From Sweltsa coloradensis (taxonomy: Eukaryota; Arthropoda; Insecta; Plecoptera; Chloroperlidae), in contig JAMZAV010000305.1 of the NCBI GenBank assembly GCA_024449915.1, forward strand, positions 620,001 through 684,000: 64,000 nt of DNA, given 5' to 3'. The notes under the pieces are model-generated. The model saw nothing but the letters and a program-made list of their open reading frames with translations, had not been told where the DNA came from and did no database searches. This document shows positions 45,314-57,626 of this stretch, piece by piece. Numbering within the stretch: the first letter of the stretch is position 1; each line of letters starts with the position of its first letter. A program made the translations under genes and the position numbers.

Positions 45314-46808
45314 CTGTCGGCAAATGGAAACAAAGAGTTAAAGACAACCATAGATTCACACATATCTTGCTCTAAATTGTTGCTGTTAAGATTTGTGATT
45401 GGATTTGTGATTATGACTGATGAAGTTGGTGTGGTTCTAGATATAGTTAATAGCACCATTGAGTGAAGGGATCTGTGTAAGAATATCCTTCTAAAAATAG
45501 TTCTAGTCTTGTTCCATGAAACTACTCCATTCATCTCTTGGCTTTCAAAATAGCAGCTGGTGCGGGGATGACTTTATCGGAGATGCTAGCTGATGCCGAC
45601 ATAGACACAATCAACATGATTTTAATGAATTGCAACTATTAACACTAAGAAGTCATACTCATAGGCCTTCTGAAACTAGGGAACATAGGCCAACACCAAG
45701 TTCAGATATTGAGATGTAGATGAAATAAATAGAAAAACCCTTAAAAATACCATTACCTACCACAATTTAATCAATCCAAAGTAAATATTTCCTTTTCTTT
45801 TGAGATGGAAAGTTTTACGTTTAGTACTTCCCGCGCAAATTGATGTGGCGCCAATAGTTCAGGTCACCACATTGTTTATGTTTACAACCTTTCAGATCAC
45901 ACAAACTGCTCAGTCGTTTCTTTCAAATACATCATAAAAATACATTATAAAACCACCAATAATTGTAAAAAAATATACAAAATAATTAACATAATGCTAT
46001 TCCAATTATTAACAAATTAAATTAACCCGTGCCGAAGACTACTTTACGGGCTGTCGAATCAGATTTACAGTCAATAAACTGTCTTCGCTAGAGGACTGGT
46101 AAAAAGTTATTTTGTTGCATTAAAAAAAATACTGCTTATTTCTTATCACTTTGTTTTTTTGGGAAGCCTAATAGATAGCAGCTTACTATTGCCAAAAAAT
46201 TAATTAATGAAATCATGTGCTTTTATATTCCTAAACTTTACAAATATCTTTTAAGGGTAAAATGGTATTTAAATAACTTCTGTATGATCCTTGGGCTGTT
46301 AAATAGTTCTGAAAAGTGCAATGCAACACAATTTGATGCATTTAAGTCTGGAACCACAATCAGCATTTATTTATTATGAGGATGTTTAGCTATGCCTATC
46401 CACACAGGATTTTCTGACCTACCAACTAGCATCACATTTCAACCACACAATAGCCATGATGTAAACACTATTTTTACATTGGCGCTTGACCTATTATTAT
46501 TATTATTATATTAATTTGTATCGGCTAAAACACTTGAGCTATCCAATCTGGCATTGAAGACTGGCAATAAGGCACTGTGCTATAAACCTATGATAAAATA
46601 GCTGAATGTGTTTGTAACTAACAAGTTTTGCCAACTACTTCAACATGTGAAAAAATAAACAGTCATCCACCTAAAATGAAATGCAAAGCACATAATTTAG
46701 CACAATCTATCACATTCACAGACAAGTAGGCATACGCAACAAGCATGTTTTACACAGAAGGTCTTGAAACAACTAGTTGATAAATGTTTTGGAGATGTTT
46801 CAACTTAC
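45314..46808 (-). other. KIBRA intron
   Basis: 1.5 kb, AT-rich; a short ATT run near 46493. Nothing else recognised. Confidence 0.75.
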
Positions 46809-46917
46809 AGCTTGTCCTCGATGTATTGAGTGTGGTGAGCGCATTGTGAAGGTGGTTGAATTCTTCTTGAGCCAAGTATAACCTTTGTTGTTTCACATCA
46901 TAGATTTCTTTCTTAGC
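46809..46917 (-). CDS. kibra: KIBRA exon following the WW domains
   Basis: AKKEIYDVKQQRLYLAQEEF (human AQKEIYQVKQQRLELAQQEY). Acceptor CTTTTCAG. The exon begins exactly in phase 0, so it can accept either the WW2 exon (60342-60436) or the candidate alternative exon (47789-48016). Donor GTAAGT. Confidence 0.95.
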
Positions 46918-47788
46918 CTGAAAAGAAGAAGTCAATGAATCAGCAGTGTCATCAAAATATGCTTTGCAAATTATGTTATGATGATTTATGAACATAAAAA
47001 AGAAAGCCTCTTTTATTGCTAACTCCCACTCCGGATGCAAAGATAACATTTGTACTATTCTTTTTTTATGTACCGGTACTAATAATAATGAATTACTAAT
47101 TTTATACGTATCTATGCAGATAAGTCCCAAATACTACCACTTGTGTAGCTGTGAAAGTAGTCAACTAAATAAATAATATAAATTGAATTGAATTTATTTT
47201 TATAAGCAGCATACAAAATAAGTTTGTGGTAAGGTAACTTTTTGTACATAAGCTGTCTTTTCATAAGCCTGGAAAATTAACATTTATAATATGTATGTAC
47301 CGGTAGGCCTAACTTATAAAAATAAAAAAATCAGCATTTTCATTTTCACTTTGCATGTACATAAAATACTAGTTATTTTTTTTTAAAATTACACATTCTT
47401 CAACATTTGCTGCAGTTTTGAATTCCATAATGATTACTGTCTAATTTACTTTTGAGCATTTGGATTATTTCAAAAGTGTTATTTTCCAATGGCCCAGGTC
47501 CCATCATTTTCAATTAAATAATGCACTCTTCTTTATGAAGCAGAATAAGGAGGGGAGCCACCAGCATGAAATAGATGTGCTGTGCATAACAATTAGGCCT
47601 GCGTTGATCATCTGGCCTTGCTATCATGAAGTAATCCCGCCTTTCCTGCTCAAGATCCACTACACTAATTCCTTGCGATAAACCTAATAAAATTATCAGT
47701 GGAATGTTCCGATTGGCAAACAAAGATAAGAACAGGAAGGAAGCGAGCATGCAGACATTCTCAGCAAGTGAATCAATGGGAATCTCAC
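46918..47788 (-). other. KIBRA intron, proximal part
   Basis: About 0.9 kb between the alternative exon candidate and exon 46809-46917. AT-rich, no element recognised. Confidence 0.7.
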
Positions 47789-48016
47789 TATTTCATAAGT
47801 GACGGTCATGAGGTTTTCGTTGTTGAGGTAGATTCCTGGAATGTGGTGATAATCCGCTAGGAGGTGACACGCCAGACGCGGGTACCCGTTGACGAAATAC
47901 GGGTTCTGCACCCACTGAACACATTGCGGGTGATACTCGGGTATCACATCGGGGTAGTAACCACTCTTTGCCGACGACGATCCGAAATATGTGTCTATGG
48001 AAGGCCACGGATCCAT
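47789..48016 (-). CDS. kibra: Candidate alternative first coding exon of KIBRA (WW-less isoform)
   Basis: An open stretch of 76 codons starts at an ATG in strong context (GGTGGCATGG, 48016) with MDPWPSIDTYFGSSS, continues with HPQCVQWVQNPYFVNGYP and ends ..TVTYEI at a GTGAGA donor (47788). The donor leaves phase 0, exactly what the acceptor of exon 46809-46917 needs. Amino-acid composition and GC-ending codons look coding. Two in-frame ATGs lie just upstream (48037, 48031). I do not recognise the peptide. The predicted isoform would be about 1274 residues, lacking WW1 and WW2. It could instead be the first exon of a separate nested gene. No transcript evidence is available here. Confidence 0.55.
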
Positions 48017-48330
48017 GCCACCAGACACCATCAACATTATTATCTGTACGACCGGCGCGACGCGGAGGCTGACTGCAACTGATCTCCGAGCTCCTCTCCT
48101 CTCGCGCACCTACCTCTCGCGGGCTGGCTCGGGAGGAATGGACTGACGGAGGAATTTCGGTGGTTGGACTCGGTAGGTATAAGGTACCGTGCGCTCCAAA
48201 GAGCATGGCCACTGCGACGGGAGAAGCGCAGACCGCGGGCAATCATCAGCCGGGGATGGATTGATGCAAATGTCGACCACGACTCATTTACTCCAGGATC
48301 TCGGGATTCTGGACAGTGGGAACGTCACGC
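48017..48330 (-). promoter_or_regulatory. CpG-rich putative internal KIBRA promoter
   Basis: Directly upstream of the candidate exon. CpG and GC are clearly higher (for example 48050-48130 and 48180-48250) than in the AT-rich sequence downstream in the gene. TATA-like GGTATAAGG occurs near 48174 on the + strand only. No initiation site can be set. Confidence 0.4.
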
Positions 48331-51300
48331 GTGTTCCTGTGTCGCTTGGGGTCGGATTCTCAATTCTCATGGTGAAGCCAAAACAAAATTCCGTTCAAAA
48401 ACTTAAATATATTCATTTTTGCAAGACGCATTTTATTAATTCCAGAAGTTAATAAAAATATCAAATATCGAGACATGAATAATATAAAGTAACGTTGCAA
48501 CGCATCGAAAACAAACAAACAAAAAAAAATAAGTAAATGTGAAAGCGAAACTCGTGCAATAATCCCGCACCATAAACTATTGATTTGTCATCTGCCATCC
48601 TCGTAAACCAGCACAACTATGAATGGTCCTTCACCTTGCGATTCCGGTGATGTTTCCAAATTTGTGGATACACTATCCTCAAATCCACTCAAAAGAGTGG
48701 TTTGTTTGTTTGTTGGCTGAGGACGTAGATATTGGATGAGGAAAGGAGTGATATACGCGTGTATTGCGAAAATTCTTCGAGGTGGCGGCAGCGAGATAAT
48801 GTAATCAATATGAATTTATTATTAATTATTATATATGTACAAATCGTATACTAGTATTAGCAAACCAACATGAGATTAACGGTTTGACAATATTATTGAT
48901 TTAGTCATACTCATGACTATTGGCTAACAAACAACTTCCGTAACTCTTGCGGATAAACAACATTGATATGAAATAAATCGCGAAGGTATACGCTGTTCGA
49001 GCCGAGCAGCAAACCAACGTTTCAACGAAGAATTCCTTATCCAACCTTCTCGGAATAATGGATTATTGAAATTAATAAACGATTAGAGAGAAGAGAAGAG
49101 CTGAGATGGTCTGTGTCGCGTCCTTGGCGGGAGAACGACCTTGCAAGAATTTCTGTACGCTGGGTTGGGCCCGCTCACGACGGAGTGTGCCAGCCTCTTT
49201 TGATGTTCACCGCCGGTAAGAGCACACACAAAGCCCTCACTGATATCACACTTGAATTATTAGAAATTAAATTCCTCTTTTTTCCACCGGGTAAGTGTAG
49301 AAGCCATAGATAAATTAACGTGGCAATGAAAAACATTGTAAATAAGATACAGGCAGAATGTCGGCTTGATGGAATGCGAAGAAAAACAGTAGGGAACAAA
49401 AAACGTAAACTACCAAAGGGGACAACTAATGACGGTGTAAAAGTACTGCGTGCTCATGAGAAGAATACGACGAGATTCAGAGTGTCAATAAACGGATTAT
49501 AGTTGGTCTTAAATCAACTGGCTGGATATCATATTATCATCCACATGAACGTAGATGAGATTGTGATGAAAGAAGAGGTGGGTGCTGGGTTTTCCCATTC
49601 CGATGTTGGCCACAAGACGCTTGAGAGGACATTCAGAAACAAATATTCGCATGACGCAATTTTTAGTCCGATAATCAATCAAATATTTGCACCAAATTCA
49701 TGGGTTTGTTTTCAAAGTGGTCGATGAGAAGTATCAGCAGAGAAACCAATTCTTATCACTTTTCCCTTTATTACAAGAGTTAATGATCAAAAGTAATTAG
49801 TAGTAGGCCTAATTACTCGGGTTTTTTGTTACGAAATCTGCTAAGATAAGTAGTTGTAATCGTTGCATAATTAATCGCCAACTTTATAGATATTTGGTTT
49901 AATATCGCATTCGCATCCGGGCCCCCAAGTGCAGACGACAGTGATGTTATCAACCACAGCAGCAGGAGAAAGAAGTAGCATTAGCATTGTGTGTGGCGGT
50001 CTTTTCTACACTAATGTTCTAAAGGCAATGCACGGTTCCAACAAGGATAAGATTACATGCAGCAGGGGTGTGTTCATTTTTGTTCCTTTCTACTGGTCTG
50101 GTTGCCACGAAGATCTTTTAAGAAAGCATAAATTTGCTCCTAATCGATTTTTAAGATCTCAAAGATGATATAGTAGGCAAGAGACTATTACAGCGTCGAA
50201 ACTGTGTGGGCCCCAGAACTTGGTTCACAGTGTTTTTATTTGAAGTCTTGGGTGGAACAAGTGATGGGTTGCTCGGGTTTTTACCCCGCAGTCTAGAAAA
50301 TTGATGGTAATTTATTCCATTTCTAGCAAAGCAACGTTTAGAACAATTTCTGGTGCGAGTGTTTTTTCGCCCCAAGTGTAGTCCCCCTAGATTAGAACAC
50401 TAACGCGATTATAATGTTAGCTAATCCCCCTGGAGCGAATACAGAAGCCACATCCGTACACCATGGCAATTATTGATTACCCTCCTATCATTAACATCAA
50501 TCAAATCCAGCCCACTTAAACCTGGATGAAAATAAGTTTTTTCTGAATTATTCTATTAGTATGCATGGTTCATTTATGGGAGGGGTACCTCCTCGCATAG
50601 CTTTTATGAGTTATGTATCACATGGGACGCTCAAACAGCAAGCACAAAACATGCCCGCCCTTGCCTTGCCGGACCACTTGCGTATCAAAACATCAAGCTC
50701 GCAATATTGCCAGTTTGAAAAACGATGGCGAAATTAACACCGATTAAATAAATGGTGAGAAGATCAAAAGAATTTCGTCTGTGATAAATAGTGATCACCA
50801 GGCTATGTTTTGTGTACATAAACAAGATAAGCCAGGATGAAGCCACCTCGTAGAAGGTGGGAGAACCGCGTTCTAATCGCAAGTCTGGGTTGACAGTTGC
50901 CACTTTTACCTCAAAGTTTTTCAGTATTGTGGTGACATACATGTCGTTAAAAATAAAATTCCGTAGGAACTTTAATCACCGAAGTGCACTAACAACACAC
51001 ATTAAGATAGCAGGATCGGTTCGAGTAGCTTAACTACATCCACTGAGTTATCAAACAAGTGTTACATACACGATATGATAAGGACGTACTTTCAGGTTAT
51101 GCCTTTGAAAGGTTATAATCATAGTGTGGTGTCTACATACACACAAACATCGCAGAATAAGCAATGTTGATAAAATGTGCCGAGTATGAAGAGTCAATTA
51201 CATTCCGAGTTATTTGTTTATCAAATTATCAACACAGTGGTGCTGACTACGCATCCGTTCCCACGCACATCACATGTAACACATGCAACCCTAGCGCTCG

Positions 51301-53052
51301 TGCTCGCCTTACGCGATGTGTCGGATTCTACTCCACTATCTTACAGAGGGTGGGATATTGTCTACATGGGTATAGGGAGACTCGAAGAACATGCACGGTA
51401 TTTCGAGCACATTCGCGTTGGAGGGAAGACAAATGTGGAAACAAAAATAAAAATTTGTTACTTTTACACCTTCGATTATTCTACTTACGCATCTACCCCA
51501 AGCAGATGAGCGTATTTTCATACTTTTCGACATAAATAGTGAAACATAAACAAAATTCAGTTTTGTTTCATTTCATCCTACGATTAAAAACTGATTATTT
51601 TTTCTCGCGCATGGAGATTTTTAGAAAAATCGTCGCAGTTTTTTTCCTGCGAATCCCCGAAGTCCAAACAAATATCAATATTCGTTCGAAGTTTACATAT
51701 ATTTTTGTGTCCAAATCGTCTGTAAAAAGCAAATTATGGAACAAGTTAGGCATCACCTTGCTGAGTGTGCACAAAATAAGTCGTAAAAAGACGAAGTTCG
51801 AAAAGTATGAACGCATGTATACATTCTCGGTCGTAGATTTGTGGCACTCTTGTGCTTCGATTATGACTTCGAACTTCCGTCTGGAGTCGAACACAATGTT
51901 GGGCACGACATGTGCTTCTCCCGATGGATCATCCACCCACGAGAGGTATCGATTCGATAGGTTAAAAATACCAATTACTAGCATTTAGTTTTAGTATTTC
52001 GTTTCAATGAGCCCATATATAGCGCGTCTCCTGCGCCCGTATGCCGTACATTATGTGGGTGTATGCAACGAGTATCTAACACGTCGCACGTCGTCCTTGC
52101 ACCGTTGTACTTGTTTGTATATGTACACGGTCGTATGTCAATGTGTTCCGTGCCCTCTGTAGACTGTAGCCTATAATAGCGACTCACATTGTGTATTACA
52201 TAATCCAACTCGCACATATTATCCGCATATTATCACAGTGTCCAATAAAAAAATGACATAACTCAAGGATGGGACTTTCTGAGAATATTATTTTAATCTG
52301 GTTCGATATCCGTGAATCCGGCTGGATTTAGAAAGGCCAACGAAATTTCGTGGCGTCTTTCTTCTTCATTGAAACGCAATATGGTTTGTCAATGGCGTTA
52401 ATCGAGACGATGTGTGGAGTGGATAAAAACAGCCCAAAAATTTCGTCTCCGGTTTGTGAAACCAACGCCAAATACATCGATCATTGCAAATGTACAACAA
52501 TGATTTGATTGATTTGGGTTTGTCTGCAAAGCATCATTTTGATGGCAAGTGTTCCTAAAGTGAGATCAGTCTACAGATATTATATGTGCGGTGTCGTGAG
52601 ATTCAATATGACAGACGGAATGGAAGGTATGGCATTCCTTATCAGCTTTCTTTCATGAAGATATTTCAGGTTTTCACAACACTGATGCACTTGTAAGGTG
52701 TGGTAGATGTGCAAGAAGAAAAGAGTGGGAGTTGTATGCAATGGAATGGAAGGATGGACTCTACGATAACATAAACAAAACTGTGCAGACTACACATTCT
52801 ATTGTAGGGCTACTGAGAATGATATTATGCAATCTGCTTTGGACGACGGTGAACTTTATAAGAAAATTGATACTCAAGGTACAGTCTGAGCCGTAGTAAT
52901 TGTGTTCGTGAGACGTGGGTTCGAATACCGCATAACATAAACATAAAGCAAGGGTGTTGTTTTTTATTACTGTCCTACGCGTCTGGGAAAGGTGGAAAGT
53001 GGAAACTAAAGCAAGTATGGGATTAGAAACAACAAATACCGACGTGCAATAA

Positions 53053-53350
53053 CTTATCCAGTGGCGTACGCAGGAATTTATTCCGGGAGGGGCTTGGAAG
53101 AACGACTAAATGGGGGGCGTGGGCGGGACGCCCCCACAACAGCGCCACAGGCAATTTTTTTAAAGTGATTTTTGTGTTTTAGAAGAAGTTTGCGGACTTT
53201 GCTGAACAAAAAACCAGAAAAATGAATAGATGAATTACATTTTTGCGTAAAACCTAGATGATTTGCAGAATATAATATAAAAGCTGGGATTTCGGCGAGG
53301 GAGGGGGGGAACATCACTGAACTTGTCACTTGAAAAAAATATCCAAAGTT
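53053..53350 (+). mobile_element. Truncated hAT-like end
   Basis: CAGTGGCGTACGCAGGAATTT is a typical hAT-type terminus and is followed by a GC hairpin (53112-53135, GGGGGCGT...ACGCCCCC). No matching right end or target duplication was found. Confidence 0.45.
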
Positions 53351-56300
53351 TATTTTGACAAACTAAAAACCGTAGTAGGCCTATAAATACTGAAAATATG
53401 GCGAGACCCATACAAAATTATAGACAAAGTATTTAAATTGAAGCAGACAACTAAAATGTTGTTGCTGAATATTCTATAAAAGTATAAGTAAGATAACACG
53501 TGACACCCTGCAGGCTGATACAGAACAGCAAAATATCGATGAGGATGCCAAAATAACTAGCTCTAGCTAGACTAATAGGCCATCAGCAATGACGAAGACA
53601 GTTCACATTTCATTATCATAAAGTGCTACTATTTTGGCAATGATTAATGATTATCCTTAGTGTCAACATTCAAAAGCTGTTCGGTCAGTTGAGAATGAGA
53701 TGGTAGACGATAAAAATACAAAACACATTTTCGAAGATGACGTAACTGGTAAGGGAAGGCGGTAACTAACTCTGTGTATTATCTTATTGAGGTTGTCTTG
53801 GGTTTATTGCGATAGTCAAACATGTTTGCAAATCCATTACCTGGGTCCTACATGACACATGTTTATTTGGAATGTGATATCGATAGCTACACTATTTTAC
53901 TAAATTTACAACACCGCGCATTTCGAACCCTAACATCGGCCAGTTGGAATCTGAAATTTAATTTAATTGTGTCACACTTCATTAAAAAAAAGCATTGGCG
54001 TACATTATTTAGAAACCAAACAGTCGAAACATTAGCGGGTTGTTGTAGGCTACTAAGCCTTCTGATGTTGGCATAATAATTTCAATTTTTAATTTACATG
54101 TATGTACCGGTAAAATACGAAATATTAAATAAAGCTTGATCCTACGCTGGTATTGTTATTATTACATTACAATGCCTAATTGTTACTAAAAATTCCGACT
54201 TTAGTATCATCATACAATAATATAACCGCAACAATAAAAATTGCTTAGCATTAATTGATAACGGAGTAATTGCATTGCAGCATTAGCCTTGATTCGTGAA
54301 TGGTCTGGTCCTGGCTCCCGATGCTGCGTGGTTCGGCAATGCTCGGTCGTCTCCGGAAGATCGCTATGCGTTATGTAGGCCCCGGTCGGTTAATTGCGTA
54401 AGGTAAGGCGTGTGTAATTCAGGTAGCTACTGAAGTCATATAAGTCTTCTATTCTACCTTGGTGTGTTGTGGCAAGCTTGGTATTATAATGGCCACGCTC
54501 TTAGCAATGGCCTGGCGGTGTTGCCAAGCTAGACTACACGTTCCACAACGATATAATTCAGTACAACGAAAAGTGAAGCACGCGGCGGTGATGTTTCGAA
54601 TTCCACGGGAAGGAAAGAAGACTCGACTCGGGGTCCGCGAGAATCATGATAATATACAATGATGCATTGAGAGACTGGCAACCGTCCAAAGAAAGAAGCA
54701 GCCCCGCGATTACCCTGGATGTATGAGGTTCGGCGAAACACAACAGCCTCACGCTGTTATTATGAATTATTATGGTATGGTCGTGGCGTATGAGGAATGC
54801 GCGTTGATGATGAAGGAAACGCATTGCTGATGCAGGCTCGTCAAATTACAATGAAAATCAAGGTCGGCCAAGGAGAAGTTTAGCTACGGTACAGTACATG
54901 TTTCATATGGCGGGGAGAACATTTGACGTACAGAATACAATAACGACTGTTTTACTCGCATATATTATCACAATACTCTGCAATAAAGTAAAAAAGTAAA
55001 GCGAGACAAATATTGTTGGTGAAATTTTTGTTTTTGGGATGTTCTAATCCACGAAGTAACGTAAATAAAGGAGATATTCCACATTCCACAAGATTTATGA
55101 CCTGAAATCGGGTGAAATAAATAATTTGAAGGCTTTGTGCTAACTACGTACACGACACCCATGCACCGCACAGTTAATAGCCTCAAACGATCAATTACAC
55201 AAAGCTACAACGGCCAGCAGTTGACTGGGTGACGATAAATGATTGATTGAGGTTGGGGGGAGAGGGAGAGGGAGGTTTGAGGTTAACGCCTCTGAATGCA
55301 GCGAGGACAATCGAGATTTAATATTGAATGTTACATGCACAAAAGAAAATGAAACCGAGATTTTGTGAATACACAACGAGATTGATTTGGAGGACTAATG
55401 AAGAGGCTTTTTTCCAATGTATTGCATAGACATAAAGTTAAAATTAAAACGATTCCTAGTCGCTTGCTCGTCGCTCTCTGTATTTTCAACAAAGTAACAG
55501 AATCAGGTTTGAGTGACACATACATATTACATTCACCATTAGTCTACGATCACTGGTCTGATGGTACAACTTCCCGTACAAGTACAATAATAAAGTACGT
55601 GGAAGTCTTTCGAAACTCACACTTTCATTGTCATCATAATAATATCACGAACATTATTACGAGAGGACGAAATTCCTAAATACAAACTGACAATTTATTG
55701 CATCAACTGACGAGTCCGAATAAGCGACATGGCAGATTTAAATAAGATTTATCATTAGAAATGGGAGGGGGGGGGGCAACTACACTACGTGTGTAACTGT
55801 AACCTCGTGTTGGGCAACTGGACATACATCTCGTCTTACATATTATTGTAATTTCAATTACCGTCGCAATAAAATTGATTCATTTTATGGGTCATTTTTG
55901 TCACGGTACAATAGTTTCGGAGAAGACGACATTTCTTACGTTCTACAAGATCACATCAGGATTTTAAAAATTACAATTTCTATTACCCAGTGAACTTTTC
56001 ATTTCGATTGCAATTACCAAATCAATAAAGTAAGAACCGAAACCGGTTTTCAAACCATAAATAAAAAGACAACAATCAACAATAACAATGGACAACCTAA
56101 ACAAAATGAATTGTTGCACGGTTCAATAAACAAAACCGGTTTCAGACATCCATGCACGCCACTCAACCGCCATAAAACTAGATCTACTCATGAAGTGCAG
56201 GCAGCATGAGCTTATCAGCACATGTGCGTGATTCACTCCTAGCCGAGGTGTCACATTGTGACGGGAAAGTTGTTCTAGCGCTGCATTGCTGAAGAGAATG

Positions 56301-56363
56301 TGATAGCGGACAGAGAGACAGACACGGCTCATATTAATTATGATCGGACATGATGGTGTGTAC

Positions 56364-57626
56364 AGGGCCGTATTACCCAATAGGCACACTAGGCACGTGC
56401 CTAGGGCGCCAAGAGACTGGGGGGCGCCTGCGCCCCCCAGTCTTTTAGCGTGATGTAAGCTTATATTAAAATATTTATATGAATTAATGACTGGTAGATT
56501 GCAAGATTGATTAATTCAAAACATTGCATTAAACTGACTTTGCACTCATTTGCAGTTTGTTCTGCCCCCCACGACTGCTACAAAATTTGAGTTAGACAGT
56601 ATGCTGAAAAAGGAACTTCGTTAGCATTGCTTAGGGAGCACAGGTCAATGTCATTGTCACAGGTATTGTAAACCGAACTCATCTAGTGAGACTGTGTCGA
56701 TCGCCGTACATGATTTCATTGATTTGGACAGAACTCCCACAAGAAGTGATTTAACGAAGCCGTCTACTTCAAACTCAAACTGTCACAACGTCGTTGAAAA
56801 ATCTGAAAGTGAACGGCATGACAATTTTTTGTTTAATAAAGATCTAGCGACGTGGGTAATCAGTGATTTACTCATAGATTACATTGCTAAACACAGCATT
56901 AATCAAACCATTGACGGAGATTTAACGGGTTCACTTCGTCTTTACTCGGACAAAAATCGATATTAAAAAAAAAACTTGTTCCATCGGTAGAATGTCAATG
57001 GCGAAGTTGTGTACCGTCACTGGGTGACATTCTCGCCCTCCCAAGGTACAGTGTTTTGCACCCATTGTCAACATTTTGGTGGAAAGTCACAATTCTCACA
57101 CGGATATAATGATTGGAAAAATGCTGGCAATAGGTTTCGAGAACATGAAAACGTCCAAAGAGAACACAGAACAATTAAATGTTCTATCATTTATAGCTAG
57201 AATCAAAACAATGCAAAGAATTGATACTAAATTAAAAATGCAGTTGTCAACTGAAATACAATATTGGCGAGATATATTGAGTCGCATTGTTGCCGTAGTT
57301 AAGTTGTAGAATCGGCTGGAAATTACAATTACCTAGGGTCTCTAGAACTCGTTGCGGTTTCGCAAGACGTAAAGCGCGTAAGCGCGTGCAATACAAACGA
57401 TTCGGCGACTTCATTAAACGGAAACCATGGAATTACATTTACATACGTAGTACCTATTATAAATTGCATAATATTTAAATAAAAACATTATTTGTGAAAT
57501 TAGAAAACATTGCATAGTATGCACAAAATAAACATAACGATAATTTAGATTCCATAGTTGCGTGGGGGGGGGGGGGCGACCTTAAAATGTGTGCCTATGT
57601 TCTCGTTATTAGTTAAAACGGCCCTG
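56364..57626 (+). mobile_element. hAT element (1.26 kb) with TTF-type transposase remnant
   Basis: Ends CAGGGCCGTATTACCC and TTAAAACGGCCCTG, duplication GGTGTGTA (56356-56363 and 57627-57634). Frames 56694-56966, 57009-57200 and 57076-57309 together show the N-terminal half of a ZMYM1-like hAT transposase: a TTF-type finger (YRHWVTFSPS, FCTHCQHFGG, FSHGYNDWKNAGNRFREHE) and QLSTEIQYWRDILSRIVAVVK. Frame breaks and a deletion remove the catalytic core. A hairpin GACTGGGGGGCG...CCCCCCAGTC lies at 56415-56442. Confidence 0.94.

Noticed and set aside
47864..48082. Antisense frame over the candidate exon
   Set aside because: Shadow of the - strand frame; no independent features.
47793..48242. 149-codon frame overlapping the candidate alternative exon
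   Set aside because: It is the other frame of the same strand, with Arg/Ser/Pro-biased composition typical of a shadow of GC-rich coding sequence, and no usable splice donor in phase.
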